Source: Gentiana macrophylla (lineage: Eukaryota > Streptophyta > Magnoliopsida > Gentianales > Gentianaceae). Taken from it: a stretch of 64,000 bases of DNA. The notes under the pieces were generated by a model that ran no database searches, was not told the origin of the DNA, and saw only the letters and a program-made list of their open reading frames with translations. Made by a program: the position numbers and the translations under genes. Location: positions 58,706,834 through 58,770,833 of the forward strand of contig CM047805.1 of assembly GCA_026214975.1 (NCBI GenBank), written 5' to 3'. This document shows, in pieces, positions 37,630 through 48,823 of the stretch (the stretch's first letter is position 1; every line of letters starts with the position of its first letter).

Positions 37630-37720
37630 ATACCCTTAAAAAAAGGTTGTACTCAGCTAATTAAACATATCCTTTTGATTCGGATCGGATTAATTATTTA
37701 CATCCATAGGACATGTTAAA
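37630..37720. repeat. Direct repeat copy 2 (hAT-like terminus)
   Basis: Second copy of the block at 35915-36003, with ACTCAGCTAATTAA and TTTACATCCATAGGACAT. Same orientation, about 1.7 kb apart. Confidence 0.55.
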
Positions 37721-37764
37721 ACACAGATGAGAAACTTGTAGTTTAAGAAAGATAAAAAAACTAG

Positions 37765-37769
37765 TAATA
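37765..37769. repeat. Target-site duplication, left copy (TAATA)
   Basis: The five bases before the left LTR of element A read TAATA; the five bases after its right LTR (48821-48825) read TAATG. A four-of-five match at the expected positions is consistent with a 5-bp integrase-generated duplication. Confidence 0.55.
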
Positions 37770-39187
37770 TGTTGGTCCCAGAGAAGGGTGAAACTATAGT
37801 CAGAGGAGGGGGGGGGGGGGGGGGTGAATGACTATAGTGGAGTTTCAAAAAAATTTCTTTTGTTTAAAAGCTTTTGGGCAGCGGATAAGTCCCTTCTTAT
37901 TATGTTGTTTTCAAATCAGTTTAGACAGTCACAGATATAAGTTATGATCTAGGCAATTTAAATAAATACTATAAAGTAAATTGCAGAAAGCAAATTGACA
38001 CAAGGCTTATAGTGGTTCAGGGTGGTGTAATCCCTTAATCCACTCGTCTCCTGTGATGATTGGAGGAATTCACTATTATTTTCACAGATACAATAGCATG
38101 ATTTTCCTTGGCTTCCCTTCACAATCTACAAGACTATCACTCCTTGACTCGCAAATGCCTTCAAGATTCGATCTCCTTTGTCGCTCCTTGAGATCAAAAT
38201 CCTTCAGCAGCTATCATAGACTCAACTCCTTCTCAGATTGCCTCTGATTCAGTTGCTTCAGATTGATGTGAATGTGATTCACAAACTTGCTTGATAAATC
38301 TCAGTGCTGAATATGACTTTGTAGCTCTGATGTCTGAGTTGATCGCTAGATGTATCCTTGTAAGTTCAGAGAAGACTTTTTGAATTGACAAAGTTTCTGC
38401 TTGATTTTTCTTTTTAGATCGTTGTTTTGTTTTTCTGTCAATGCCTTCTATTTATAGCCTTGAATAACCTTGATTTTGAAATTCCGTCTGTTGGCTATAT
38501 TAATGAGGGAATAATTCTTGATTTTATTCTTGATTCCCCTTAATTGCATTCTCCTTGATTTCAGTGATCGGATTCTTTCTTCAAACGTATAGTAGAAAAT
38601 ACGTCCTTGATTGATCCTCTATTGATTGTGCATTTAATGCATGATCTTATGAATCTTCAACATATATTAAATCTGATCTGGTAGGTATTACTTCACTGTT
38701 TTCTGAACGGTTGAGTGATCCTTCTGACTTAGCCGTTCTGGCTCTACCTTTACCGTTTTGTCTTCACTCAGCCGAAAGTTAGTTTACTCAGCCGATTCAC
38801 TGTTTTCTTCTTTGCTTCAATTTAAGGAGAATCTTTGTACTTCACTGATCCTTGATTGGGGTGAGATCAGTGTACACCATATTTGAATATTAAGTTTCAT
38901 CACTTGAAACATAACTTAGACTTATCCAAGGTCATCACAGACTTCCTTGGTTATAAGTCAGACCATAGTGTCTTCATTGCTTCTCTGCTGGTGCTTGGCT
39001 GGCTTCACTCTGCCGAATGTCTGTTTTTACTTTGCCGTCCTACCAACTAGTACAATACTTGTCTGACTCAACTTATACAACATTTTAGACTCTAAGTAAA
39101 GACTTATACAGAGAATTCTAACTTATTTCATGCTTGCTATAATAGCTAGTATGACCATCATCAAAACATAATAAAATGTTTCTAACA
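37770..39187 (-). mobile_element. 3' LTR of element A
   Basis: Starts TGTTAGAAAC at 39187 and ends GGGACCAACA at 37770 on the minus strand. Direct repeat of 47401-48820. Confidence 0.92.
37793..37838 (-). other. Poly-G/poly-C hairpin in LTR A (3' copy)
   Basis: ACTATAGTCA (37793-37802) and TGACTATAGT (37829-37838) are perfect inverted repeats enclosing GAGGA, a run of about 18 G, then TGAA. On the element's sense strand the loop is a C run. It lies within about 30-70 bases of the LTR 3' end. The same structure occurs in LTRs of B and C with different stems. Confidence 0.75.
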
Positions 39188-39201
39188 ATTTCCCCCTTTT
39201 T
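39188..39201 (-). promoter_or_regulatory. Polypurine tract of element A
   Basis: AAAAAGGGGGAAAT on the minus strand, immediately before the 3' LTR start TGTTAG. It primes second-strand synthesis. Confidence 0.85.
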
Positions 39202-39468
39202 GATGATGCCAAAACCCTCATAAGCCTGAACATAAGTAATCCAAAATTTTCATAATAAATAATAGAACAAAAATTCAACAATTTCTATTTAAAGACAAAG
39301 GCAAATAGGAAAAAAAAATTAAAATTCACAAATCACATTAAGTATCAGGTCTACTTCTTCATTTCTTCAAACCTGATACCTTTGCCTTTGCTGCCCTTGC
39401 TTGCCTTCTTTTCACTGGAGCTTTCAGGCTTAGAACTTCCTTCCCCTTTTTGCAAAGACTAAAACGCT

Positions 39469-41384
39469 TCAAGATTTGTCGGTGTCTTTATCGTAATCGT
39501 GGAGAGGACCATACCTCCTTTCCAGTATCTTTTTGTTGGCCTCACCTACTTTTATTAGAAGGTCCAATTGCTTGCCAGAATGCTCCATTACCTCATCCAG
39601 ATGCTGAATTTGATGAGTGTGAGCGTTGAGGGTGTCCACCAATGGCTTAATATTGTTGTCAATCGTCTCAGCATGGAACTCAAGATTGGTTTGGACATGA
39701 TGAGGAATGAGTTGCTGTAAGTTGCAAAGTAAGTTTCCTTGCCTCTCCATGACCTCATCTTGAATCTTGATGTGATTGAAGAGGGCCTCAATCTTGTGGT
39801 TGAAGGAGGTTGCTTCACTCCTTAAGGCATTCTTCAGATTTTGCCTGCTGTAATACTGCCTTTCCATGTCCACAATGAGGGGTTGAATGTCCAGATTGAA
39901 AACCCTCTCAGGATCAATTTCCTCTGGTGCCACATGGACATCCTCTTCATCTCCATCATTTTCATCCTCAGCATCTCCATCTTGCTCTTTCTCATTCTCC
40001 ACTTAAATTTTTCTTTCTTCCTTTTCCTTTTCTTCTTCTGCTTCTTCTTCTCTTTCTTCCATCTGTTCTTGTTCTTCCTCATTAGACACAGAGTCATTTA
40101 AAGGTTGCTGTTGAGTGTGGACTGCTTCATCTGCCACTGTTCCCCCTTGTGCAATGTGGGGGAGTTGACAATTTCGGCTGAGTGAGATTTATCAACTGGC
40201 TCACTGAGCTGGTTGTCAACTTTTCCAACGCTTTTGAAAAGCACTTCTGGAAGAGTCAGTTCATCATCAGAAATCCCCAAATATTCTTGATTTGCTTCAA
40301 GATTTCCACCTTCTGAGTGTTCATCCTCTGACTCATCTTCTTCCTCATTGATCTCCTCCTCTTCAAATGAAGTGATTATATATCCTTTCTCACCTTCCTC
40401 AAGGTAGGTGATTTCCTCTTGCTGCTTTTCTTCTGCTGTTGCTGTGTCATCACTGATTGTCACAGGCTCATCCAAGTTGCTGGTTCCAGGCAGAGAGATG
40501 TTTTCATGTGCCGTCTGGGATCTGGTTCTTCATCCCACTCCTGATCTACTGCCTTCAGGTTGCTTTTTTTTGCTCCCAGCAATGGGTTTGGGCTTCATGG
40601 AAGCCTTGATGTAGGTAAGCATGGTCTTTGACTTGTGTGGAGACTGCAAATTGGTGGGTTGTACTTTCAATTCGTTGAACAGGTGTTGAAGAGGGAATCC
40701 ATATGATTTTCTCTCCCAGAAATCGCACTTTTTCTATAAACCCTTGCTTGGTGCCGTTATTGATATATCAATTTCCTTTTGAATTTGATCCTTCAATCGA
40801 TTGAAAACAAATGTTGCCCAGTCAAATTTGGTACCTTCGTAGATGATGGCCATCAGACTGATCCGAACCTCAGTTAGGTTTTCCATAGACCCTTTTCTGC
40901 CTTCGATATTCTTGGTGATAACTGGTGCAAATTCAGCAAACGGAAGTTTGAGCATTGATCTGGGTAGATTGTATGTTTTGCTGTTTCTTTTGGGGTTCTT
41001 GGCTATTTCAGCCCAGAATTTTTGGACATCAATCGTCACAAACTTGACATTAGCCGGACCTATTATGGGAAGTTGCAGGAATCTGTTGAGTGTACCAGGC
41101 GTGATGACTATTTCTCTTCCAAAGATAGAGCTTTTTATGCAATCCACTTCAGTATTTTTTTTGCTAGGCACAAACTTGGCATTTTTCCAAAATGCTATTA
41201 GATTTTCATAGCAGATTCCAGTGATTGGGGGGTTTAGAAAGGTCATCAGCCCCAAATTAGAACAGCAGCCAACCAAGCGTTGAGCTTTTGCATCATTATC
41301 ACAAAACGAGAGATAGTGTTCTGGTTTGAAAAATGAACCAGTGATGATGATTTTTCGTAGTATTTTTCAGTGGGAGAGATTGTG
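39469..41384 (-). pseudogene. Third ORF of element A (env position; Sirevirus-type)
   Basis: ATG at 41384-ish, stop at 39469. A stop (TAA) follows the second codon and a one-base loss in an A run shifts the frame before the long piece at 41276-40734, which has LGLMTFLNPPITGICYENLI, IFGREIVITPGTLNRFLQLP and EFAPVITKNIEGRKGSMENL. Then follow a basic segment (SGVGRRTRSQTA, near 40540), a long acidic stretch (40475-40100) and a helical C-terminus (40002-39469) with NLDIQPLIVDMERQYYSRQN and VMERQGNLLCNLQQLIPHH. A TAG/TAA near 40734 and 40097 also interrupt it. The element B copy at 61152-62971 shares every block. No membrane segment is visible. The N-terminal block layout resembles the Athila ORF1/ORF2 proteins. 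Function unknown. Confidence 0.7.
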
Positions 41385-42014
41385 GAAGATTAAGCCATCG
41401 ATAGTTAATTGATGTTTGGAAAAGAGTTCTTCAAGTTTTCAGTGAAAATAAAAAATAGAGTTTGTAATTTGCAAGAGAGTGTAAAGATTTCTGAAAATCT
41501 CTAAGTAGCCCTTATATAGGTTGATTTGGGTAGCGTGAACGTGGTTTGAATGTGGAAGGATTTTGTGACATAATGGCGTGATTTTGTGTATGTAAATCTC
41601 AATATTCGAGCGTAATGGGGGAGTGGTTTGAGGTAAGTAATGATAGAGCCCGGGAATTGAGGCGTTTATAATTCGAACAATAATATAGTTACCTCCATGA
41701 TCATAAGTTGATCTCCACGTGTGTAATCTTCCACAGAATAATCCTCCCTAAATTCCTTATTCTCCACGTGTAGTAAAAATTGAATTTGTTCACACTTTAA
41801 TTTATCCAAGTCTTTATTTCAGTGAAGAGCCTTGACTGGTTATATAGCCGATATTGTGAATTCTTCACTGAGCTGCTCCATTCTACCGTTCCTAACAATC
41901 AGTTAAGTTAACTTCGCTGGATACCAGTGCCTTATCTGCTACATCTCCTGTAACGGAAAAGGTTGAACCAGTTGATGAAGTCACTTAGCCGATCAGTTAG
42001 CTGCTCTTTAGTAC
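41385..42014 (-). other. Noncoding spacer between RNase H and third ORF of element A
   Basis: About 630 bases with no coding signal. In Sireviruses this region carries regulatory sequence; a TATATAAGG-like word occurs near 41512-41521 (on the minus strand CCTATATAAGGGC), which could be a promoter for the third ORF. Confidence 0.4.
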
Positions 42015-43535
42015 TTAGTCAATTTCAATCATTCCTAACTCAGTTCTCAACATGCTAAATCTTTCATAACTTAGTGGTTTAGTTAAGATGTCAGCTAATT
42101 GATCTTCAGTGGGTATGTATTTTAGGATGACATCTCCCTTTTCAACATGGTCTCTGATAAAATGATGTCTTACATCAATGTGCTTTGTTCTTGAATGCAA
42201 CACTGGATTTTCAGTAATAGATATTGCACTTGTGTTATCACACATGATTGGAATTGTTTTCTCTTCTACTCCATAATCCCTTAGTTGTTGTCTGATCCAA
42301 AGTACTTGTGCACAACAGCTACCTGCTGCTATATATTCTGCTTCAGCTGTTGATGTAGATATGGAGTTTTGCTTTTTATGAACCAAGAGACTAGTCTGGT
42401 GCCTAGCATTTGACATGTTCCAGAGGTGCTTTTTCTATCTATCTTGCATCCAGCGTAGTCAGACTCTGAATATGATATCAATTTAAATCCTCCATATTTT
42501 GGATACCAAATACCAACATTAATAGTGTTTTTCAGGTATTTGATTATCCTTTTGGCTGCTAGAAGATGTGATTCTTTTGGTTGAGCTTGAAATCTTGCAC
42601 ATACTCCTACTGTAAAAGCTATATCAGGTCTACTTGCAGTTAAGTATAGTAAGGATCCAATGATCCCTCTATACATTTTCTGATCAACATCCTTTCCTTT
42701 TTCATCTTTCCCAAGAATGACTCTTGCACACATTGGTGTATCTGCTGTGCCACTTGTATCCATCCCATACTTGTGTATTAAATCTCTTGTGTACTTGGCT
42801 TGACTAATGAAAATACCATCCTTCATTTGCTTTACTTGAAGGCCAAGGAAATAATTTAATTCTCCCATCATGCTCATCTGAAATTTGCTCTTCATCAGGT
42901 TTGCAAATTTCTCACATAGCTTTTCATCCTCGATCTGATCCAAAGATGATATCATCAACATAGATTTGTACTAGCAATGTGCTTGTTCCTTCCTCTAGTT
43001 TGAATAGAGTCTTGTCTATAGTTCCCTTGTTGAATCCATTCTTGATCAGAAATTGTGATAGTGTTTCATACCAGGCTCTAGGTGCCTGTTTGAGTCCATA
43101 GAGGGCCTTCTTGAGTTTGTATACTTTGTCTTCTCTTCCTTTGATTTGAAATCTAGGAGGTTGTTCCACATATACTTCTTCTTCCAAAAGTCCATTTAGA
43201 AATGCACTCTTGACATCCATTTGATAGACTTTGAAGTCTTTGTATGCAGCAAAAGCTAGAAAGAGTCTGATTGCCTCCAATCTTGCTACTGATGCAAATG
43301 TTTCATCATAATCTATCCCTTTTGCTTGAGAGTAGCCTTTTGCAACAAGCCCTGCTTTGTTTCTGACAACTGTTCCTTGCTCATCCATCTTGTTTCTGAA
43401 TACCCATTTTGCTCCAATGATGTTGGCCATATTTGGTCTGTCAACAAGTTCCCAGGCTTCATTTCTTTCAAATTCATTTAGTTCTTCTTGCTTGGCTGTG
43501 ATCCAATCTGCATCTTGGATTGCATCATCTATGGT
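42015..43535 (-). pseudogene. Reverse transcriptase and RNase H of element A
   Basis: Copia-type reverse transcriptase at 43430-42924 with [45 protein letters not shown] and the intact catalytic box YVDDIIFGS. The frame shifts by one near 42940 and continues with SMMGELNYFLGLQVKQMKDG and IGSLLYLTASRPDIAF (42961-42329), shifts again near 42390, then RNase H with STAEAEYIAAG, IPIMCDNTSAISI and the end QLADILTKPLSYERFSMLR at 42015. All catalytic blocks remain, so only two small indels separate this from an open frame. The enzyme copies element RNA into DNA in the particle. Confidence 0.9.
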
Positions 43536-44606
43536 CTAGGGTTCCACTTGTGATAGAAAACATGTTAGCATGTGCTCCAGTTGTCTTCTGGTTCTAACTC
43601 CTGTGTGAATATCTCCAATGACTTGTTCTTCAGGATGATCTCTTAACCAATTTAGGTCAGGTTGAAGTTGTTCTTCACTTGGTGCTTCCACAACTTCATT
43701 ATGTGTATGAGCTTCAAGTTCTTGTGCTTGATCTGTTGTGTATATATGTGGCTCCTCTTGATTTTCAAATTGATGATTCAGGATAGAAGCTGGTATGGTT
43801 GCATTTGTATAGATTTCTCTTTGTGCTGCTTCTTCGTCTTGATCTTGAAGATCTTCACCATTTGTATTTGGTTCATCAAAAACTACATGTATTGATTCTT
43901 CAATCACCAATGTTCTTTTGTTGAGTACTCTGAATGCTTTGCTGGTGTTTGAGTATCCCATAAAGATTGCTTCATCCGCCTTTTCATCAAAGGTATGCAG
44001 CTGGTTCCTGTTCAAGACAAAACATTTCGATCCAAACATATGAAAATATGAGATATTAGGTTTTCTACCATTCCATATTTCATATGGAGTCTTTCCATGA
44101 TATTAGTTGATGATTGATCTGTTTTGTGTATGACATGCTATTTTTGCTGCTTCAGTCCAAAATCTCTTTGGTAAGCATGCTTCAGCAATCATTGTTCTAA
44201 TTGCTTCTTTGAGAGTTTTGTTTCTTCTTTCTGCTACACCATTTTGTTGTGGAGTTGTCGCTGCAGATAGTTGATGTAACACTCCATTTTCTTCACAGTA
44301 GGTTCTGATAATTTCATTTAGAAATTCAGTGCCTCTATCTGATCTGTTCTTGATGATCTTTAGTTCTTTTTCATTTTGGAGTCTTCTCAGCAAATCTGGC
44401 AGCTTTTTGAGTGTCTCTTTCTTCTTGTTCATGAAAATGGTCCAGGTGTACTTTGAGAAGTCATCCACCACTACTAGGGTGTATTTCTTACCACTTACAC
44501 TTACTGGTGTGACTGGTCCAAACAGGTCCATATGTAACAGATGTAGAACTCTTGTTGTAGATTGATAAGGCTTTGACTTGAATGAACTTTTGATTTGTTT
44601 TCCTTT
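43536..44606 (-). pseudogene. Integrase of element A
   Basis: Core at 44531-44103: MDLFGPVTPVSVSGKKYTLV (first D), KNRSDRGTEFLNE (second D) and QQNGVAERRNKTLKEA (catalytic E) give the DD35E triad. A stop at 44102 precedes the C-terminal region 44039-43536, with GSKCFVLNRNQLHTFDEKAD, FMGYSNTSKAFRV and a linker to reverse transcriptase. The zinc-binding segment lies in the preceding block (CDAC, then a stop where Q is expected). Integrase inserts the cDNA into nuclear DNA. Confidence 0.88.
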
Positions 44607-45120
44607 CTAACATGCATCACATAGACTTTCTTTCTTGAATGTGATCTCTGGCAGACCTTCAACTAACTTGTTCTTTGATAGTTTGTTAATGGTCTTGAAA
44701 TTCAAGTGATTTAATCTTCTGTGCCAAATCCAGCTGGTTGATTGTTTACTTTTGACAAGCATGTGTTTCGCTTTGGTGTTTTTTGATCCACAACATACAT
44801 GTTGTCTTGTCTTCACCAGCAGAACTACTGTGTTGGTTTGGCTGTGAATCACTTTGCATCCTTCTTTGTTGAAGTGCACATTGTAGCCTTTGTCATAGAA
44901 TTGACTGATGCTCATCAGATTGAAATTAAGTCCCTTGACATATTCCACATTTTGAATCTTCAGATTGTTCTTGAGTATTATGCCTTCCCCCTTAATCTTT
45001 CCAGGGTTTTCTTTGCCTCCAAATATGACTTTGGGCCCATCAAAAGCTTTGAAGTCAGTGAGCCATTTCTTGTTTCCTGTCATGTGTCTGGAACATCCAC
45101 TGTCTATGTACCAGACATCC
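44607..45120 (-). pseudogene. Protease and GAG-pre-integrase segment of element A
   Basis: The protease active site is visible as YIDSGCSRHMTGNKKWLTDF around 45115-45060, followed by FGGKENPGKIKGEG and VKGLNFNLMSISQF. The GAG-pre-integrase domain has WIWHRRLNHLNFKTINKLSK and ends CDAC. D-S-G is the copia protease triad. The stop at 44605 truncates the frame before the integrase. Confidence 0.85.
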
Positions 45121-47263
45121 TACAAAACAAGTTAATTAAGTTTAGCTACCCAACACTGTTTGGGTCCATATCTTTTAGCAGTCATGCCTCCCATACCAAG
45201 TGTATATCCAAAAGTTCTTCTTTTTGGATAATTGAAGTCATCAACTTCATATGTATAAGGCATGGCAGAATAGCTTCGATATTTTTATCAAGATATTCGA
45301 TACTTTTCTCTCGCTTTTGGTGCATGTGCATCCTTCTTTACTTTCCAATATGCAAGAGGGAAACTGTGTTGCTTCATGTGTCTAGGAACATATCTAGATT
45401 GATTTTTCTTAAACACATGATGCATATCACTCAATGGTTTCTTCTTGTATTTTGGAGGTGCAACATTCCAATCATCCTCTCAAGGATAACGCTCGCTTTT
45501 AGCTTTCGAAGGCTTTTGTTCTTGGTTGACTGGAATGAGGATTTAGTCTGCTGTTTCACTACACTAGGTTTTGACTTCACCGGTGCAGCAGATGATTTGT
45601 TGGAACTATGGTTTGTCCTTTCTAAATTTTGGTCCATTGTTGGTCCCGAATTTAGAATTGTGTTGACCATTGTTTTCTATCTTCTCCTTGACTGTTGTAG
45701 CCAAGACTAGATCTGGATCCAAACGTTTTTGAGGGTTTGTAAGCTGGTGCATTTAGTGGTGCAGTGGTAACCTTTACTGGTGGGGAGATTTTCTTAACTG
45801 ATCTGTCAATAACAGATGTATGATCATTTGCTTTTTGTTGATCATTTAAGTAGGTCTCCTTACAAGTTAATTCAGCTTTTGCTTTATCCAGTTCTTTCCT
45901 TAATCTCTTATTCTCTTTTCTTAGATGCTTGCATTCCTTTTCCAGAATTTCATGATTCATTTCAATTTCATCAAATTTAGTCATGAGATTTTGGACTAGT
46001 CTCTTTGTATCTATCGGGAGAGCGTAAGATTGTGCAAAGTCGATGTGGATGCATTAGATGAAGAGTAAGAGCTAGATGATACCTCAGTTTCATTTGATTC
46101 TTTGGTCATTAGACATAAATCAGTGTCTGAGCTGTCACATTCATCTTCATTTACTTCTTTGGTCATGAGACACAGGCATGCTTTTTCATTTTCTGAGCTG
46201 TCTTCTTCATCACTATCTTCTGAATCATTATCAGATGATTCTTCATTATTTTCACTTCTTTGGATTCAAATTTTGAGTGCCTTTTTTCCTTTTCTCTTTT
46301 GGATGCCTTGTACTTCTTCTTGTCATCTTTATCATTTTCTTCAGGGCAATCAAGATTGAGGTGGCCTTTCTTGTTGCAATTGAAGCATCGATATTCATCA
46401 TTTTTCTTCTTCATGTCTTTGTTTGAGCTTGACCTCTTGTTTGATGATGAGTTTCCCTTGAATGGCTTCTTTTGCTAAACTCACAAAACGCTTGACTAAT
46501 AAAGCTACTGTTCTTTGAGTTCTTGTGTCTCTCTCGATACAATCGGCAAAGTTACTTTGCTTTGGGTGCAACCAGTCGGCGATGATTTTTGTGTCTCTGC
46601 CGGAGCACCATCTTCACCGTTCAATTCGAATTCATGAGCTTTTAATTGGCACAACAGGGTCAGAGTGTCTGTGTTTGCAAGATTTGTTGTTCCTCTGATT
46701 ACTGATGTTATGATCTTCCATCTTTTAGGTAAGCCTCTCAAAATCTTCAAGCAGACTTCTTTTTGGGGATATGTGTGTCCAAGCTGTTGCAGTTCACTGA
46801 TAATGCTTGAGAATCTGTTGTCCATTTGATCAATGGATTCACCAGCCTTCATTTTGAAGTTCTCAAATTTCTGTTTTGCAACAGATAATTTGTTTTCTTT
46901 AACTGCTTCAGATCCTTCATTTATCAATGATAGATTGTCCCACATCTCCTTTGCTGTTTTGCAGTCTTTGATTCTCATTAACATGTTGCTATCTAGTGTC
47001 TTCAAAATCATGTCTTTTGCAACGATGTCTAGATTTGCTCTTCTCCTGTCATCTTTGGTCCAATCTTTCTTAGGTTTGTCTATCTCCTTCCCTTGATCTG
47101 CTCATGTGCCTACCACAGTAGTGATTATGATTGGTCCATCATTAATTACATCCAGCATCTCTTCATGAGTTGCTGCAAGATGAGACAGCATTATTATCTT
47201 ATATTCATCAAAATTATTAACATTAAAAACAGGTACTTTTGACAAGAAGTTTGAGGAATCCAT
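45121..47263 (-). pseudogene. gag of element A (UBN2-type, CCHC knuckle, coiled coil)
   Basis: ATG at 47263-47261 (MDSSNFLSKVPVFNVNNFDE); a TGA near 47100 interrupts the N-terminus. The UBN2-like capsid domain continues at 47011-46505 (AKEMWDNLSLINEGSEAVKE, FENFKMKAGESIDQMDNRFS, VCLKILRGLPKRWKIITSVI). The zinc knuckle CFNCNKKGHLNLDC sits near 46390-46350. An acidic serine-rich stretch follows. A predicted coiled coil (ILEKECKHLRKENKRLRKEL) lies at 45984-45850, and a basic linker reaches the protease. Frames are broken near 46490, 46160, 45650 and 45430. Gag packages the element RNA. Confidence 0.85.
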
Positions 47264-47388
47264 AAGTGCAAATGAAGATATAAATGTAAATGTATAGAAA
47301 ACTTAGATTTGAAAACTACTTTGAAAATATGTGTTCTCCTTGTTACCAGAAATTAGATCTGTACAGGTTCTGATACTAGGAACACTGC

Positions 47389-47400
47389 TCCTATACCAAT
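47389..47400 (-). promoter_or_regulatory. Primer binding site of element A (initiator Met tRNA type)
   Basis: On the minus strand TTGGTATAGGAGC follows the LTR end CAACA by one base; the copia consensus is TGGTATCAGAGC, so it differs at two or three positions. Exact limits uncertain by a few bases. Confidence 0.7.
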
Positions 47401-48820
47401 TGTTGGTCCCAGAGAAGGGTGAAACTATAGTCAGAGGGGGGGGGGGGGGGGTGAATGACTATAGTGGAGTTTCAAAAACTTTTCTTTTGTTTAAAAGCTT
47501 TTGGGCAGCGGATAAGTCCATTCTTATTATGTTGTTTTCAAATCGCTTAGACGAATACAAATATAAGTTATGATCTAGGCAATTTAAATAAATGCTATAA
47601 AGTAAATTGCAGAAAGTAAATTGACACAAGGCTTATAGTGGTTCAGGGTGGTGTAATCCCTTAATCCACTCTTCTCCTATGATGATTGGAGGAATTCACT
47701 ATTGTTTTCACAGATACAATAGTATGATTGTCCTTGGCATCCCAAGCTTCACAATCTACAAGACTATCACTCCTTGATCGCAATTGAGCCTTCATGATTC
47801 GATTCTCCTTTTGCTGCTCCTTGAGATCAAAATCCTTCAACAGCTGTCACAGACTCAACTCCTTCTCAGATTGCCTCTGATTCAGTTGCTTCAGATTGAT
47901 GTGAATGTGATTCACAAACTTGCTTGATCAATCTCAGTGCTGAATATGACTTTGTAGCTCTGATGTCTGAGTTGATCGCTAGATGTATCCTTGTAAGTTC
48001 AGAGAAGGCTTTTTGAATTGACAGAGTTTCTGCTTGATTTTTCATTTCAGATCGTTGTTTTGTTTTTCTGTCAATGCCTTCTATTTATAGCCTTGAATAA
48101 CCTTGATTTTGAAATTCCATCCGTTGGCTATATTAATGAGGGAATAATTCTTGATTTTATTCTTGATTCCCCCTTAATTGCATTCTCCTTGATTTCAGTG
48201 ATCGGATTCTTTCTTCAAACGTATAGCAGAAAATCCGTCCTTGATTGATCATCTATTGATTGTGCATTTAATGCATGATCTTCTGAATCTTCAACATTTA
48301 TTAAATCTGATCTGGTAGGTATTACTTCACTGTTTTCTGAACGGTTGAGTGATCCTTATAACTTAGCCGTTCTGGCTCTACCTTCACCGTTTTGTCTTCA
48401 CTCACCAAAGTTAGTTTACTCACCGATTCAATTGCTTTTCTTATTTGCTTGGTTTAAGGAGAATCTTTGTACTTCACTGATACTTGATTGGGGAGAGATC
48501 AGTGTACACCATATTTGAATATTAAGTTTCATCACTTGAAACATAACTTAGACTTATCCAAGGTCATCACAGACTTCCTTGGTTATAAGTCAGACCATAG
48601 TGTCTTCATTGCTTCTCTGCTGGTGCTTGGCTGGCTTCACTCTGCCGAATGTCTGTTTTTTACTTTGCCGTCCTACCAACTAGTACAATACTTGTCTGAC
48701 TCAACTTACACAACATGTCAGACTCTAAGTAAAGACTTATATAGAAAATTCTAACTTATTTCAGGCTTGCTATAACAGCTAGTATGACCATCATCGAAAC
48801 ATAATAAAATGTTCCTAACA
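47401..48820 (-). mobile_element. 5' LTR of element A
   Basis: 1420 bases, TGTTAGGAAC at 48820 to GGGACCAACA at 47401 on the minus strand. A TCTATTTATAG-type TATA segment lies near 48080-48092 (also in the 3' LTR near 38450). Confidence 0.92.
47424..47465 (-). other. Poly-G/poly-C hairpin in LTR A (5' copy)
   Basis: ACTATAGTCA (47424-47433) and TGACTATAGT (47456-47465) enclose GAGG, a G run and TGAA. Identical stem to the 3' LTR copy. Here it lies about 25 bases from the LTR end and so just upstream of the primer binding site. Confidence 0.75.
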
Positions 48821-48823
48821 TAA

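Larger units (their letters stand above)
35874..37764. other. Low-copy interval with relics of DNA transposons; no confirmed gene
   Basis: A 1.9 kb stretch not belonging to any LTR element I recognise. It contains two direct copies of an approximately 90-base block, a GC-rich exon-like patch, and hAT-like and CACTA-like transposon ends (each listed separately). Before element A inserted, 37769 was joined to 48821. Confidence 0.5.
37770..48820 (-). mobile_element. Element A: full-length Sirevirus-like Ty1/copia retrotransposon
   Basis: 11.05 kb, minus strand. 5' LTR 48820-47401, primer site, gag, protease, integrase, reverse transcriptase, RNase H, then a third ORF, polypurine tract and 3' LTR 39187-37770. 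Domain order with integrase before reverse transcriptase defines copia. The extra ORF after RNase H and the CATCATCAAAAAGGGGGAAAT polypurine context suggest the Sirevirus (SIRE) lineage. The two LTRs are nearly the same length (1420 and 1418 bases) and closely similar by eye. Coding frames hold a few stops and frameshifts, so insertion looks fairly recent but the copy is inactive as read. Confidence 0.92.

Noticed and set aside
37803..37828. G runs as mere sequencing artefacts
   Set aside because: The exact length is unreliable, but the run appears in four independent LTRs with the same flanking loop bases and paired stems, so the feature itself is kept.
44799..45710. Longest open frame in the window (303 codons, plus strand)
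   Set aside because: It is antisense to the gag/protease region of element A, has no recognisable domain, and the minus strand there encodes clear copia motifs.
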